A stretch of 64,000 nucleotides of DNA from CBDBCU01 sp965203435 (GTDB lineage Bacteria; Chloroflexota; Dehalococcoidia; Lucifugimonadales; UBA3495). A program made the translations under genes and the position numbers. Below are positions 1 to 8,913 of this stretch, piece by piece. The notes under the pieces are model-generated. The model ran no database searches. It had not been told where the DNA came from and saw only the letters and a list, made by a program, of their open reading frames with translations. How positions within the stretch are numbered: position 1 is the first letter of the stretch; each line of letters starts with the position of its first letter. The stretch spans positions 62,001-126,000 of the forward strand of contig CBDBCU010000001.1 of the NCBI GenBank assembly GCA_965203435.1, in the 5' to 3' direction.

Positions 1-1043
1 GCCCGGAAGCGCTGATGCAGCCGCTGCATCAATGCCGAGCGCAAATCAAAGCTGGCAATCCGGTCTTGGGCCTGGACGAACAGGTAAAAGCTCACATTGG
101 AAGCGTCAAAGTTCTCAAAGCCGAAATAAGCCCCGTACTCCTTTACCGCCCGGGGGTCGTTGTCCAGCAGGTCGGCCATCACTTCCTGACAGACCCGTTC
201 CACCCGAAACAAATCGCTTTCGTAGCTGACCCCGCCGGTCAGATAGACATTGACCGCCGGAATCGGCCCCTGATAGTTGGTGATGATAGTTTCGGCAAAG
301 CGGGAATTGGGTATCACCACCAGATTGTTGGTCCAGGTCCGCAGGCGGGTGCTGCGCCAGCTTACATCCTGCACATAGCCGGCAATGCCGTTGTCCAGCT
401 CAATGTAATCCCCCGGATTGACCACCCCTTCGGTCATCACATAGGTGCCGGCAAAGAGGTTCGCCAAAGTCGGCTGCAAGGCCAGGGCCACCGCCAGGCC
501 GCTCAAGCCCAACCCGGCAATCAGGGGACTGATGTTGATGCTCAGCAAATCCAGGGCCAGCAGGGCGCCCAGGCCGTAAATCAGGGCGATGGCAATGCGG
601 CGCAGCAGGGGAATCAGCCGATCGTCCAGGCTGGTGGCGGTGCTGGGGGAGATGACTTCCACATACCACTGAAAGCTGTTGGACACGGCAAAGGAAACGC
701 CGACCACCCCCAGGAAAACGGCGGCCACGCCGCCGGCCCGCTCCACCACATGGAGCTGGGTCGGCGACAGGTCAAAGGGCAGGACGATAGCCAAGTAAAT
801 CCCCAGCAGCAGGATGCCAAAGGACAGCGGCCGGTGAAAGGCCCGCACCAGCCGGGTATCCAGGTCCGTGGGCGTCCAGCGGGTGAACCGCAGCACGATG
901 GGATAGATCAGTTTGTCAAAAATCCCGGCCAGGATTATCCCGCTCAGCAGGATAATTCCCGCGCCGGCCAGTTGCGCCCAGAGGCCGCTCAGTCCCCAAG
1001 GAGCCAGCAAATCCGCAATCAAAGGATGTTTCTCCGCCGCCAA
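1..1043 (-). CDS. MscS-family mechanosensitive ion channel (3' end outside window)
   Basis: This frame is open from a TTG at 1043 to the window edge, so the C-terminus is missing. The protein has several hydrophobic segments, then a typical MscS pore helix and beta domain: a Gly/Ala-rich GLGLSGLAVALALQ stretch is followed by NLFAG, then GDYIEL and VVIPNSRF, which are hallmarks of the family. It would be an inner-membrane channel that opens on hypo-osmotic stress. An in-frame TAA lies just upstream of the TTG, so the start cannot be much earlier. A TATAAT box ends only about 14 bases before the TTG, so the transcript is probably nearly leaderless. The family assignment is firm; the exact start is less so. 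Confidence 0.88.
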   Translation of the reverse strand, partial: MAAEKHPLIADLLAPWGLSGLWAQLAGAGIILLSGIILAGIFDKLIYPIVLRFTRWTPTDLDTRLVRAFHRPLSFGILLLGIYLAIVLPFDLSPTQLHVVERAGGVAAVFLGVVGVSFAVSNSFQWYVEVISPSTATSLDDRLIPLLRRIAIALIYGLGALLALDLLSINISPLIAGLGLSGLAVALALQPTLANLFAGTYVMTEGVVNPGDYIELDNGIAGYVQDVSWRSTRLRTWTNNLVVIPNSRFAETIITNYQGPIPAVNVYLTGGVSYESDLFRVERVCQEVMADLLDNDPRAVKEYGAYFGFENFDASNVSFYLFVQAQDRIASFDLRSALMQRLHQRFR

Positions 1044-1057
1044 GGATGCGCCGGCTT

Positions 1058-1063
1058 ATTATA
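1058..1063 (-). promoter_or_regulatory. -10 box of the mscS-like gene
   Basis: The minus strand reads TATAAT here, 14 bases before the TTG start, implying a leader of under ten bases. Confidence 0.5.
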
Positions 1064-1112
1064 CTGCCGGCCGGCTTGGCCTTGCTAATTCGGGGGTCAT
1101 CGCCTATAGAAA

Positions 1113-1212
1113 CCGTCATTCCCGCGCAAGCGGGAATCCAGAACGCCGTTACCCTAGGCCGCCGCATCCTTTGCAAGCAACCTCTGGATTCCCGCTTGCG
1201 CGGGAATGACGG
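1113..1212. repeat. Family B palindromic repeat unit (100 bp, 30-bp inverted ends)
   Basis: The left arm (1113-1142) starts CCGTCATTCCCGCGCAAGCG and is repeated in inverse at 1183-1212, with 40 bp between. Units of the same size and ends occur at 9019, 15714 and 24991. It looks like a non-coding MITE or REP-type element lying between the MscS-like gene and recF. Confidence 0.85.
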
Positions 1213-1250
1213 TAGCGGGGTTGGTCAGGTGCAGGCAATGCCCGGTCTTG

Positions 1251-2480
1251 CTAATCCGGGCCCAATCCGGGCATTACCGTTCCCGCCGCCACGGATAGAT
1301 AGGTAGCCCGGTCGCCGAAAAACGCCCTGACCGGCTCCAAGTCGGTAGTGGTAATCAGGGATTGGCCGTAGCCGGCGATTTTGGTCATTACCCGCCGTCG
1401 CCGGGCCGCGTCCATTTCCGACAGCACATCATCCAGCAATACTATCGGCTCCTCGGCCCGCACCGCCGCCAGATAGGAAACTTCGGCCAAGCGCAAAGTC
1501 AAGGCCAAAGTCCGGGCCTCGCCGCGGGAGGCAAAGCGGCTCATATCCACTCCGTCCACCCGCAGCTGAAAATCATCCCGTTGCGGCCCTATGGTGGTGC
1601 GGCCGGCCGCCCTTTCCTGCGGCCGCCGGGCCGCCAGCAATTCCCGGAAGTTAGTTTCCGCCGCCGCCAGAGCCGCGCCCGGAACTACGCTGGGATGGTA
1701 TTCCAAGCGAAACTCCTGGCCGGGATTGCCCAATTCCCGATGGTGTTCCGCCCCAAAATCGGCCAGCAATTGCAGGGCCACGCGGCGCTGCCAGGTCAGG
1801 GCGGCCCCTTCCCGGGCCAGTTCCGCATCCCAATACTCCAGTTCCGCCGCGCCGGCCCGGCCCTCCCGCAGCAGATGCAGCAGCCGATTGCGCTGCTTGA
1901 CCACCCGGTAGTAACGCTGGAGGGTTTTCAGATAGAGGGGATTGCCCTGGGATATAAGGATGTCGAGGTAGCGGCGGCGGCCGGCCGGCGGCCCCTGCAC
2001 CAGTTCAATATCCTCGGCGCTGAACAGGACAGCGCCAATAACGCCCACCAAGTCAGCCGCCCGTTTCCGCACCCGATTGACCCTTATCTGTTTCTGCACG
2101 GCATAGCCCAGACTGCCGGGGCGGCCGGTCGATGCCGTTGCGGGCGCTGCCTCCGGCGGCGGAATAATTGCGCCGCCGCGCCGATCTGGCCGGTCGACGC
2201 ACTGATAGCCCACATAAACCGACACCGGCGCCTCGCCCTGATCCAATACGCCGCCGACCAGGGCCGCCTCCCGATCCCGAGCCGCCGCAAAGTTGACCAG
2301 TTCCCGCTCATTTTCGGCCCGGAAAGAGCGGGCAATCGCCAGCAGATAGACGGCTTCCAGCAAAGTGGTCTTGCCCTGGGCATTGCCGCCATACAGAACT
2401 ACCACGCCGGGCGGCAGTTCCAGATCCAGCTCCCGGAAGTTGCGAAAGTTGGTCAATGTCAGGCGCGTAAGGTAGGCCAT
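1251..2480 (-). CDS. recF: DNA replication and repair protein RecF
   Basis: RecF is an SMC-like ATPase that loads RecA at single-strand gaps. The protein (409 aa) begins MAYLTRLTLTNFRNF, the usual RecF start. Walker A is GGNAQGKTT at residues 31-39, and the Walker B/D-loop region near the C-terminus is LLDDVLSEMD. The frame extends upstream, but the ATG at 2480 matches family starts and has GAGGG shortly upstream. It has no dnaA/dnaN/gyrB neighbours here, so it stands apart from the classical recF cluster. It is followed on the same strand by the MscS-like gene beyond a repeat element. Confidence 0.95.
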   Translation of the reverse strand: MAYLTRLTLTNFRNFRELDLELPPGVVVLYGGNAQGKTTLLEAVYLLAIARSFRAENERELVNFAAARDREAALVGGVLDQGEAPVSVYVGYQCVDRPDRRGGAIIPPPEAAPATASTGRPGSLGYAVQKQIRVNRVRKRAADLVGVIGAVLFSAEDIELVQGPPAGRRRYLDILISQGNPLYLKTLQRYYRVVKQRNRLLHLLREGRAGAAELEYWDAELAREGAALTWQRRVALQLLADFGAEHHRELGNPGQEFRLEYHPSVVPGAALAAAETNFRELLAARRPQERAAGRTTIGPQRDDFQLRVDGVDMSRFASRGEARTLALTLRLAEVSYLAAVRAEEPIVLLDDVLSEMDAARRRRVMTKIAGYGQSLITTTDLEPVRAFFGDRATYLSVAAGTVMPGLGPD

Positions 2481-2566
2481 CTTTGACCCTCTGCTGACCC
2501 GGGCCGGGCGGCTGTCTTTTGCCGGCTTCCGTTGAGAGAAAAGGAAAAAGGGGGAAAGGCAAAGGC

Positions 2567-3010
2567 TCAGTTCGGCGGCGGCGGCGCCGCCGGCCGGCAC
2601 CCGGCGCACCAGCCGTAAAAGTCCACCCGCTGGGCGGATACCTGAAAATCCGATTCCCCATTGACCAGGTTCAGCAGCTCGGCCACCGTTTCCGCGCCGG
2701 CCGTGGCGTCCACGACCGAACTGCAACCGATGCACACCAGGTTGGCGTGGGGGGTCAGGTTGGCGTCATAGCGGGAAAACCGCTGAAAGGGCAGCTCGCG
2801 GACAACGCCGGCCGCCGCCAGCACATCCAGGGTGGAATAGACGGTGGCGATGGTTACATAGGGAAAGAAGTCCCGCACCCGTTCGTAAATATCCCGCACC
2901 GAGGGATGGTCGGCCGAGTTCACCACGACCTCGGCGATGGCCAGCCGCTGCGGCGTCAGGCGCAAGCCCAGGGGCCGCAGCCGGGCTACCAGTTCCGCTT
3001 GGGTAGTCAA
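2567..3010 (-). CDS. Fur/PerR-family metal-dependent regulator
   Basis: A 147-residue winged-helix repressor of the Fur superfamily. The N-terminal DNA-binding domain has RLTPQRLAIAEV and TVYSTLDVL; the dimerisation domain has two CxxC pairs (CIGC, CAGC) that normally hold structural zinc. The start is taken as TTG 3010 because a strong GGGAGGG lies 8-9 bases upstream; the longer frame upstream crosses the promoter. In PerR the regulatory metal is held by RFD and HxH; here the segment reads RYDANLTPHANLVC, so the second His is Asn. The metal sensed cannot be told from sequence. Confidence 0.9.
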   Translation of the reverse strand: MTTQAELVARLRPLGLRLTPQRLAIAEVVVNSADHPSVRDIYERVRDFFPYVTIATVYSTLDVLAAAGVVRELPFQRFSRYDANLTPHANLVCIGCSSVVDATAGAETVAELLNLVNGESDFQVSAQRVDFYGWCAGCRPAAPPPPN

Positions 3011-3077
3011 CGATCGTTCCCTCCCGGCCGGCGGCCGGCAGTGGCCCGCCGGCGGCGTCAAGCTATGGTTTCCCCAC

Positions 3078-3083
3078 ATTATA
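3078..3083 (-). promoter_or_regulatory. Extended -10 promoter of the fur-like gene
   Basis: The minus strand reads TGGTATAATGTGGGG, an extended -10 (TG-N-TATAAT) about 68 bases before the TTG start of the regulator. Confidence 0.65.
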
Positions 3084-3155
3084 CCATAGCCGGCGGGCGG
3101 GGATTGGTGACAAGGTTCCATCGCATACCTAAACCGTCATTGCTGGCCGCCCGTT

Positions 3156-6100
3156 TCAGGAACAGTAATCCGGCAGGATGGCCCGCACCGACTGGTCAAT
3201 GGCAGACAAGAGTGGCTGCATTACCCCATCCCGCAGCACATCATTGCGGTTGATTTTCCGCCGGCCGGCCGTCTGTTCCGCCACCAACGCCGCCACCCGC
3301 TGGTGGGCCAACTGGGACTGCGCCGCCAGGTTGGCGTGCTGTTCATTGCCAGCGTCAAAGGCGGGAATGGGCAGGCTTTTGATGGGGCCGGTGTGAAAGT
3401 GCCGGTCGGAAGCCCGTCCCGCTTCGTGAAAGAAATCGGCTAAGGCCCGGGCGTTAAACACTGCGGCCAAGTAGTGCAACTCCTCTCCCCGGCCGGTGGA
3501 AAGCCAATACAAGGTAGAGTCAACTGCCGTTCCCGCCGGAATTACCGCCGAGGCCAACCAAGAACCGGCTTGCAGATAAACCACTGCCGGCTGGTCAATC
3601 TGCCTCAGCCGAGTCGACAATTTACCGAGATGGTCAACCACCAACGCCAAAGTAGCCGGAGATTTGGGCTTCTTGGTCTGGATGTAGTCGGCATTGGCCC
3701 GCGACCAGTAGAGGTTGAACTCCTGGACTCCCTCGCCCTGCGGCAACTCCCGCAATACCGCGGAACCGTCCTCGGAAAAGGGCGCAATGATGTTGAGGCG
3801 GCCGGTTACGCCAAAGGGGAGGATGTGCTTGGAGAACAAGGCCGGCTTGGCGAACCGCTCCTCAATCCGCCCTTGCCGTTCCAGGCCGTGCCAGTCGCCC
3901 TTGCCCCTTTCCGTGCGGAATCGCACCATCCCCAAAGCCCGTTCCGCGTTGGCCTCGTCAAACAAGACCAACGACTGAGGAACCAGGGTCGCGCCCTGCC
4001 GGAAAGTATCGGCATAAGCCGGGCTGGGCGCGGTGGGCCACTGCTTTTGCCCGGCAAAGGTCAGCAGCGGCTTGGCCTCCTCCCAGGACATTCGCGGCCT
4101 TACCGCTTCGGTATTGCCGACCTGTTGGATCCCGGCCAGCGGCGTCGGCTTGACTTTTGCCCCATTGCCGTCCGTATCCAACTTGCGCCCGAATACCGCC
4201 GAGGAGTTCGCCCAGGGAAAGGGGCGCACCGCCCCGGCAAAAAAGTTCCAAGCCTCCGGGCTCAGGTCGGCATAGGTGCGCCCCCGCCCGGCGGATTCCG
4301 GCAGGCTCCAGTCGCCGGTGCGGAAAGGACCCCAATGGCGGGCCCGCAGGGCGGCGTAGGGCAGCACAAAACCAAACTTGCCGCCGGGTTTCAGGTAATA
4401 GTCCACGCAGGTGGCGACAAAGGTCGCCGCCAAATCGTTCTGGGTCGCCAGGTTCGCCCCGGCCCATACGCCGCGCAAAAGGGCCTGCTCCCGGAACTTG
4501 TCCTGCCGGTCGGCGGCCATAGCGTTATAGACCACCCAGGGCGGATTGCCGACCAAGCGGCTGGGCGGATTAGCCATCAGACGGATGGGCTGCGCCAGGT
4601 TGGCGATGTACCAGTGCCAGATATGGTTGCGGCCGCTTTCAATATAGTCGCGCAAACGGCGGTACAATTCCAGAATAGCAGCCTGCTCCGCCGCTTGAGA
4701 CATACCGAGCAAGGCGGTCAAGTCCGCTTCCAGACCGGGATAAGGCGGCCGCCCAGCATAGTCAAACACCTGGTTCAGCAGGGCGTCAAACCGGTCATTC
4801 AGGAGAAAGGCGCGGGGGAGGATGAGGGGGGCGTCCGGGGTATCCGTTTGGATGGCGATGCTGTCGTCCAGGGCGATGGGGGCGGTGAGGTAGCGGGATT
4901 CCCACTGGAGACTATCGCCCAGGTGCACGCTCGGCGCGTTTTCCGAATAGGCATAAGCGGCCCATTCGGAAAAGGCGGCGATTTTGGTGGTTTTCGCCAA
5001 TTCGACGGCGACCGGGTGCAAATCTATCCCGGCCACCAAATCGTTGACGATTTCCACCTGAGTCTGCGGGCGGTCGGCCAATTCCGGGTGCTGGGCGGCG
5101 TCGGCCAGCAGCAGCTGGACAGCGTGGTACAGGAAAGTGCCGGAGCCGCAGGACGGATCCAGCACCGCCGGGCCGTTAAGCTGACCGGCTACGGCCATTG
5201 CAATGGTTTCCCGCCGCCAGTCGGCATCCATCACTTCCTCGCACACCGCCCGGGCCAGCCAATCGGGAGTGTAATACTCTCCGAAGTCGTGGCGGATGCT
5301 GCGGGGGATGATGGCGTGGTACAGGTCTTTCAAGGTATCCCGGCCGGCTACGCTCCAATCGTAGCGGTTCACTTCGGCGATCAGGTTGTCCAAAACCTGC
5401 TCTCCGGGGGCAACGGCATCATTCAGGAGCCAAGCGGCAAAGCCTTCCGTCAACTGGCGGCGCAAGGCGTCCCGGTCGACCGTCGGCGGCTCGCCCTGCC
5501 GCAGAGTTTCCGCCACGGCCCGGGCGGTTACTACCAGCATCGTATGGCGGGCGAACAAATCCCGCTCGGCGGCGGTGTCATCCGGCGGCGTCAGGAAAGC
5601 GCCGCGCAGCAAGTCCCGCCAAAGGGTGCGCTTGACCGCATAAGCCGGGATATTTTCATAGTCAGCCGCCAAGTCAATGAACGGCTGAGCCTGGTTGTCA
5701 GCCCAATCCTTGTTATCGGTAGGCGGGGCTATCTTGGCGGTGCGATTGACGAAATCGTACAGGTAAGCCAGCAGGCGGTCGTCATCCTCCGGCTCTTGCA
5801 ACCGCATTTCCCGCAGCAGGGTCAAGGGCGGTTCGGTATCCCGCTGGTAATCGTAAAAACTCCACGCCTTGCCGTCGGTGATGCCGGCCCGCCAGCCGAT
5901 TTGCTCCCGGTCAAACAAGCTGGGCCGGTTGCTCAAGGCGTTCAGATAGCGGACGGCCTGCTCCTCCGGAGTTTCGGTGGTACCATCGCGCTTGGGCCGA
6001 GCATCCTCTTTCCGGCCTTGCCGCTTGGTCTCGATGACCACATTGCGGCAATAGACATCAATCGGCCCGTTGCCCGAAGGGTATTGGGCCGCGATTTCCG

Positions 6101-6257
6101 GGTATTTCAGCTCCGGAAAGAGATACCCCAGGATATTCCGCAGCCGGTTTTCTACTTCGGCTTCGGCAATATCCGCCGGCAATTCCCGCAGTTGGGCCAC
6201 GATTTCCCGGGCCAACTGCCACCGGGGTTCCCCGGTAACATCCTGCGAAAGGGTCAT
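3156..6257 (-). CDS. Fused restriction endonuclease / N6-adenine DNA methyltransferase (type IIG-like)
   Basis: A 1033-residue single-chain restriction-modification enzyme. The N-terminal part carries a PD-(D/E)xK-like pattern, IDVYCRNVVIETKRQG (D67, E76, K78), which would cut DNA. The middle holds a gamma-class amino-methyltransferase: FGEYYTPDWLA near residue 326, SAM motif I VLDPSCGSGTF at about 366, and catalytic NPPW at about 571. The C-terminal 450 residues probably recognise the target sequence. ATG 6257 is chosen because AAGGAG precedes it by 9 bases; a TTG at 6281 would swallow that site. No separate R or S subunit is adjacent. Target unknown. Likely an anti-phage enzyme. Confidence 0.85.
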   Translation of the reverse strand: MTLSQDVTGEPRWQLAREIVAQLRELPADIAEAEVENRLRNILGYLFPELKYPEIAAQYPSGNGPIDVYCRNVVIETKRQGRKEDARPKRDGTTETPEEQAVRYLNALSNRPSLFDREQIGWRAGITDGKAWSFYDYQRDTEPPLTLLREMRLQEPEDDDRLLAYLYDFVNRTAKIAPPTDNKDWADNQAQPFIDLAADYENIPAYAVKRTLWRDLLRGAFLTPPDDTAAERDLFARHTMLVVTARAVAETLRQGEPPTVDRDALRRQLTEGFAAWLLNDAVAPGEQVLDNLIAEVNRYDWSVAGRDTLKDLYHAIIPRSIRHDFGEYYTPDWLARAVCEEVMDADWRRETIAMAVAGQLNGPAVLDPSCGSGTFLYHAVQLLLADAAQHPELADRPQTQVEIVNDLVAGIDLHPVAVELAKTTKIAAFSEWAAYAYSENAPSVHLGDSLQWESRYLTAPIALDDSIAIQTDTPDAPLILPRAFLLNDRFDALLNQVFDYAGRPPYPGLEADLTALLGMSQAAEQAAILELYRRLRDYIESGRNHIWHWYIANLAQPIRLMANPPSRLVGNPPWVVYNAMAADRQDKFREQALLRGVWAGANLATQNDLAATFVATCVDYYLKPGGKFGFVLPYAALRARHWGPFRTGDWSLPESAGRGRTYADLSPEAWNFFAGAVRPFPWANSSAVFGRKLDTDGNGAKVKPTPLAGIQQVGNTEAVRPRMSWEEAKPLLTFAGQKQWPTAPSPAYADTFRQGATLVPQSLVLFDEANAERALGMVRFRTERGKGDWHGLERQGRIEERFAKPALFSKHILPFGVTGRLNIIAPFSEDGSAVLRELPQGEGVQEFNLYWSRANADYIQTKKPKSPATLALVVDHLGKLSTRLRQIDQPAVVYLQAGSWLASAVIPAGTAVDSTLYWLSTGRGEELHYLAAVFNARALADFFHEAGRASDRHFHTGPIKSLPIPAFDAGNEQHANLAAQSQLAHQRVAALVAEQTAGRRKINRNDVLRDGVMQPLLSAIDQSVRAILPDYCS

Positions 6258-6316
6258 TAGGGTCAACTCCTTGCTTGGCAAAAATTAAGGGAATCCAAAA
6301 TCCCTTGAAAAACCCC

Positions 6317-6345
6317 TTGCTATCCCGCCCCCGGCCGGTTATAAT
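6317..6345 (+). promoter_or_regulatory. Promoter of tRNA-Ile
   Basis: TTGCTA (6317-6322), a 17-bp spacer and TATAAT (6340-6345) followed by GGG lie about 30 bases before the tRNA. Confidence 0.65.
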
Positions 6346-6375
6346 GGGTTGGTCAGTGGTTGACATCCCCTTTGG

Positions 6376-6452
6376 GGGCCTGTAGCTCAGGTGGTAAGAG
6401 CGCGGTCCTGATAAGACCGAGGTCGTTGGTTCGAGTCCATCCAGGCCCACCA
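6376..6452 (+). tRNA. tRNA-Ile (anticodon GAT)
   Basis: The cloverleaf is complete: acceptor GGGCCTG pairs with CAGGCCC, the D-stem is GCTC/GAGC, the anticodon stem is CGGTC/GACCG around loop CTGATAA (anticodon GAT), and the T-loop is TTCGAGT. The CCA end is encoded (ACCA to 6452). One oddity: the T-stem GTTGG/CCATC has a U-U mismatch at its second pair (50-64). The gene stands alone, not in an rRNA spacer. Confidence 0.95.
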
Positions 6453-6476
6453 CAATTTTATCCCTTTTCAGTATCC

Positions 6477-8267
6477 TCAGTTTTCCTCTTTCCGCAGAAA
6501 GCAGTTGCCCATCGCCAAGCAGTCCAAGCCGGCCGCCCGGAAACAGCGCAGGGCATCCTGCGGCGTGCAGACAATCGGCTCCTCGTTGACATTAAAGCTG
6601 GTGTTGACGATGACCGGGCAGCCGGTCTGCGCGGCAAAGGCGGTCAGCAAGGCATGGTAGCGGGGATTGGTTTCGGGATGGACGGTCTGCACCCGGGCCG
6701 AATAATCCACATGGGTAACTGCCGGAATGTCGGAACGAATTTCCCGGACGCGGTCGACGCCGGCCAAGGCATTTCCCCCCTCCTTGCGCCGCTCCGCCTT
6801 GACGCCGGCCACCAGCAGCATATAGGGGCTGTCGGCGTCCAGGTCGAACCAGTCGGCGGCGGCGGAACGCAGCACGCTGGGGGCAAAGGGGCGGAAGGAT
6901 TCCCGTTCCTTGACCTGCAAGTTGAGAGTTTGCTGGATGGTGGGGGAACGGGCGTCGGCCAGAATGGAACGACTGCCCAAGGCCCGCGGCCCGAACTCCA
7001 TCCGCCCCTGAAACCAGCCCACCGCCTGCCCCTTAGCTAGAGCCGCGACGGTGGCCTCAATCAATTCCCGGTCGGACAGGACGGCGTAGCGGGTGCCGGC
7101 ATCGTCTAACACGCGGCAGATTTCCTCGTGGCTGAACTCCGGGCCAAGATAGGCCCCGCCCATAGCATCCTGGCCGCTTTCCTCAACGATGGCGGGCCGG
7201 GGTTCGTCAAACAAGCCGTGGCTGGCGGCCAGAGCCGCGCCCAAAGCGCCGCCGGCATCTCCGGCGGCCGGCTGAATCCAAATATCCTTAAAGCGGCCGT
7301 CCCGCAGGATCTTGCCGTTGGCAACGCAGTTCAGGGCTACCCCGCCGGCCAGGCACAGATAAGGCAAGCCGGTTTCCTCACTCAGGGAACGGGTCAGCCG
7401 CAACACCGCCTCCTCCAACACGGTTTGAATCGAGGCGGCCAAGTCCATGTGCCGCTGTTCCAAAGGTTCCTCCGGCTGGCGGGGCGGGCCGCCGAACAGT
7501 TCCGCAAAGCGGCGGCCGGTCATTTTCAACCCGGTACAGTAGTCGAAATAGTCCAGGTTCAGCCGAAAGCTGCCATCGGCTTTCAAGTCCATCAGGTTTT
7601 CCAGAATGGCCGGGGCATACTGGGGCTGGCCGTAGGGAGCCAAGCCCATCAGCTTGTATTCCCCGGAATTGACGGCAAAGCCGGTGTAGTAGGTAAAAGC
7701 CGAATAGAGCAGGCCCAAGGAATGGGGGAAATGGATTTCCCGCAGCATTTCCAGCCGATTGCCTTGGCCGATGGCGGCGGAAGTGGTGGCCCATTCCCCC
7801 ACGCCGTCCATAGTCAAAACCACCGCCGCGGGAAAGGGCGACGGGTAAAAGGCGCTGGCGGCGTGGGACTGGTGATGTTCGGTAAAGAGCAGTTTGCCGT
7901 TCCAGTCCACCGCCGGGTCCAGGGCTTTCAGCCGGCGGCGCAGCAGGTCCTTCTGAAAGAGTTTTTCTTTGACCCACAGCGGGATCGCCATACTGAACGA
8001 GCGGAATCCCCGGGGGGCCATAGCCACATAGGTTTCCAGCAGGCGCTCGAACTTGAGAAAGGGCTTGTCGTAAAAGACCACCCGGTCGAGGTCGGCCGGG
8101 GTCATGCCGCCGGCTTGCAGGCAGTAGTCGATGGCGTGCTGCGGATAGCCGGCGTCATTCTTTTTGCGGGTAAAGCGTTCCTCCTGGGCGGCCGCCACGA
8201 TGCGCCCGTCCACCACCAGGGCGGCGGCGCTGTCGTGATAAAAGGCCGACAAGCCGAGGATCCGCAT
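6477..8267 (-). CDS. NodU/CmcH-family carbamoyltransferase
   Basis: A 596-residue O-carbamoyltransferase that would move a carbamoyl group from carbamoyl phosphate onto a hydroxyl of a sugar or secondary metabolite. The N-terminus MRILGLSAFYHDSAAALVVDG is the ASKHA-type Kae1-like start; EHHQSHAASAFYPSPF and FGPRALGSRSILADARS are family signatures and both domains are full length. ATG 8267 matches family starts. It follows DUF5989 by only 2 bases and is the last gene of an SxtJ-DUF5989-carbamoyltransferase operon, a linkage I associate with envelope polysaccharide or glycan modification loci. The natural acceptor is unknown. Confidence 0.92.
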   Translation of the reverse strand: MRILGLSAFYHDSAAALVVDGRIVAAAQEERFTRKKNDAGYPQHAIDYCLQAGGMTPADLDRVVFYDKPFLKFERLLETYVAMAPRGFRSFSMAIPLWVKEKLFQKDLLRRRLKALDPAVDWNGKLLFTEHHQSHAASAFYPSPFPAAVVLTMDGVGEWATTSAAIGQGNRLEMLREIHFPHSLGLLYSAFTYYTGFAVNSGEYKLMGLAPYGQPQYAPAILENLMDLKADGSFRLNLDYFDYCTGLKMTGRRFAELFGGPPRQPEEPLEQRHMDLAASIQTVLEEAVLRLTRSLSEETGLPYLCLAGGVALNCVANGKILRDGRFKDIWIQPAAGDAGGALGAALAASHGLFDEPRPAIVEESGQDAMGGAYLGPEFSHEEICRVLDDAGTRYAVLSDRELIEATVAALAKGQAVGWFQGRMEFGPRALGSRSILADARSPTIQQTLNLQVKERESFRPFAPSVLRSAAADWFDLDADSPYMLLVAGVKAERRKEGGNALAGVDRVREIRSDIPAVTHVDYSARVQTVHPETNPRYHALLTAFAAQTGCPVIVNTSFNVNEEPIVCTPQDALRCFRAAGLDCLAMGNCFLRKEEN

Positions 8268-8269
8268 CG

Positions 8270-8422
8270 CTAAAAGATGGTGTAGATGAAAGGCGCGGCC
8301 GCGGTGTTGCTCACCGTCCACACCAAACCACCCAGGACCAAGGCCATCACGATGACCGGCAGCAGCCAGAATTTTTTGCGGGCCCGCATAAAGGCCCAGA
8401 ACTCGGCGAGAAAGGTCAGCAC
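8270..8422 (-). CDS. DUF5989-like small membrane protein
   Basis: A 50-residue protein, read from GTG 8422 to TAG at 8270. It has an aromatic/basic head (FLAEFWAFMRARKKFW), one transmembrane helix and the ending APFIYTIF. This layout fits the short DUF5989 proteins that accompany SxtJ-like proteins and NodU-type carbamoyltransferases. It starts 10 bases after the SxtJ-like stop, with TGAGG as a weak ribosome site, and ends 2 bases before the carbamoyltransferase. The assignment is from memory of the family and from context. Confidence 0.8.
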   Translation of the reverse strand: MLTFLAEFWAFMRARKKFWLLPVIVMALVLGGLVWTVSNTAAAPFIYTIF

Positions 8423-8432
8423 TTCAGCAACC

Positions 8433-8870
8433 TCAGAATTGGTTTCGCATGGTTTCGGGCTCCGGCCCGGGCGGATCCCGGGGCAGCCAGTAGCTGGCGG
8501 CCTCCCGGTCGTAGCGCAAGCGCAGCAGGTCTTTGCCCAAGGCCCGCATTATCAAGCCGGTAGGCAATACTACGCCATAGAACAGCACGGCCATCACCAG
8601 GAAAGCGATGATGCGGTTCAGAATCAGCCGCACCCTCTGCCAAACCCGGTGCAGCGGCCCCAACAACCCCGGCTTGACCAACGCCGGCAGCAGGAAGGCG
8701 GCGGCGATGACGGCAAAGTACCACCACCAATCCTTGTCCCGGACGAACAGGTGCAGCAGGGCAATCACGGTGAACACGGCGGCAAAAATGAGGCCGAAAA
8801 CCCGGTTGGAGGTTTCGGGCAAGGGCGCGCCGCTGCTCAGCCGCTCATGGGTATGCGCCGGTTCAGCCAT
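8433..8870 (-). CDS. SxtJ-like membrane protein
   Basis: A 145-residue protein with about three or four hydrophobic segments (FGLIFAAVFTVIALLHLF, WWWYFAVIAAAFLLPALV, IAFLVMAVLFYGVVLPTGLI) and a basic/aromatic cytosolic tail (YWLPRDPPGP). This matches SxtJ-family proteins, first named from saxitoxin clusters and found beside carbamoyltransferases in glycan loci. It is first in the three-gene operon and is preceded by TGCTATAATGGGG. It may anchor or present the substrate to the carbamoyltransferase; that role is inference. Confidence 0.8.
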   Translation of the reverse strand: MAEPAHTHERLSSGAPLPETSNRVFGLIFAAVFTVIALLHLFVRDKDWWWYFAVIAAAFLLPALVKPGLLGPLHRVWQRVRLILNRIIAFLVMAVLFYGVVLPTGLIMRALGKDLLRLRYDREAASYWLPRDPPGPEPETMRNQF

Positions 8871-8913
8871 ATCGGAAAGTCCGCCCTAAAGTCCCCTATG
8901 GGATGATGTCCCC

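Noticed and set aside
3474..6260. 928-codon open frame on the plus strand opposite the restriction-methylase gene
   Set aside because: It is antisense to a protein with clear methylase motifs, has no recognisable domain, and such frames are common at this GC content.
6257..6281. TTG 6281 as start of the restriction-methylase gene
   Set aside because: It would place the AAGGAG ribosome site inside the coding sequence; ATG 6257 fits better.
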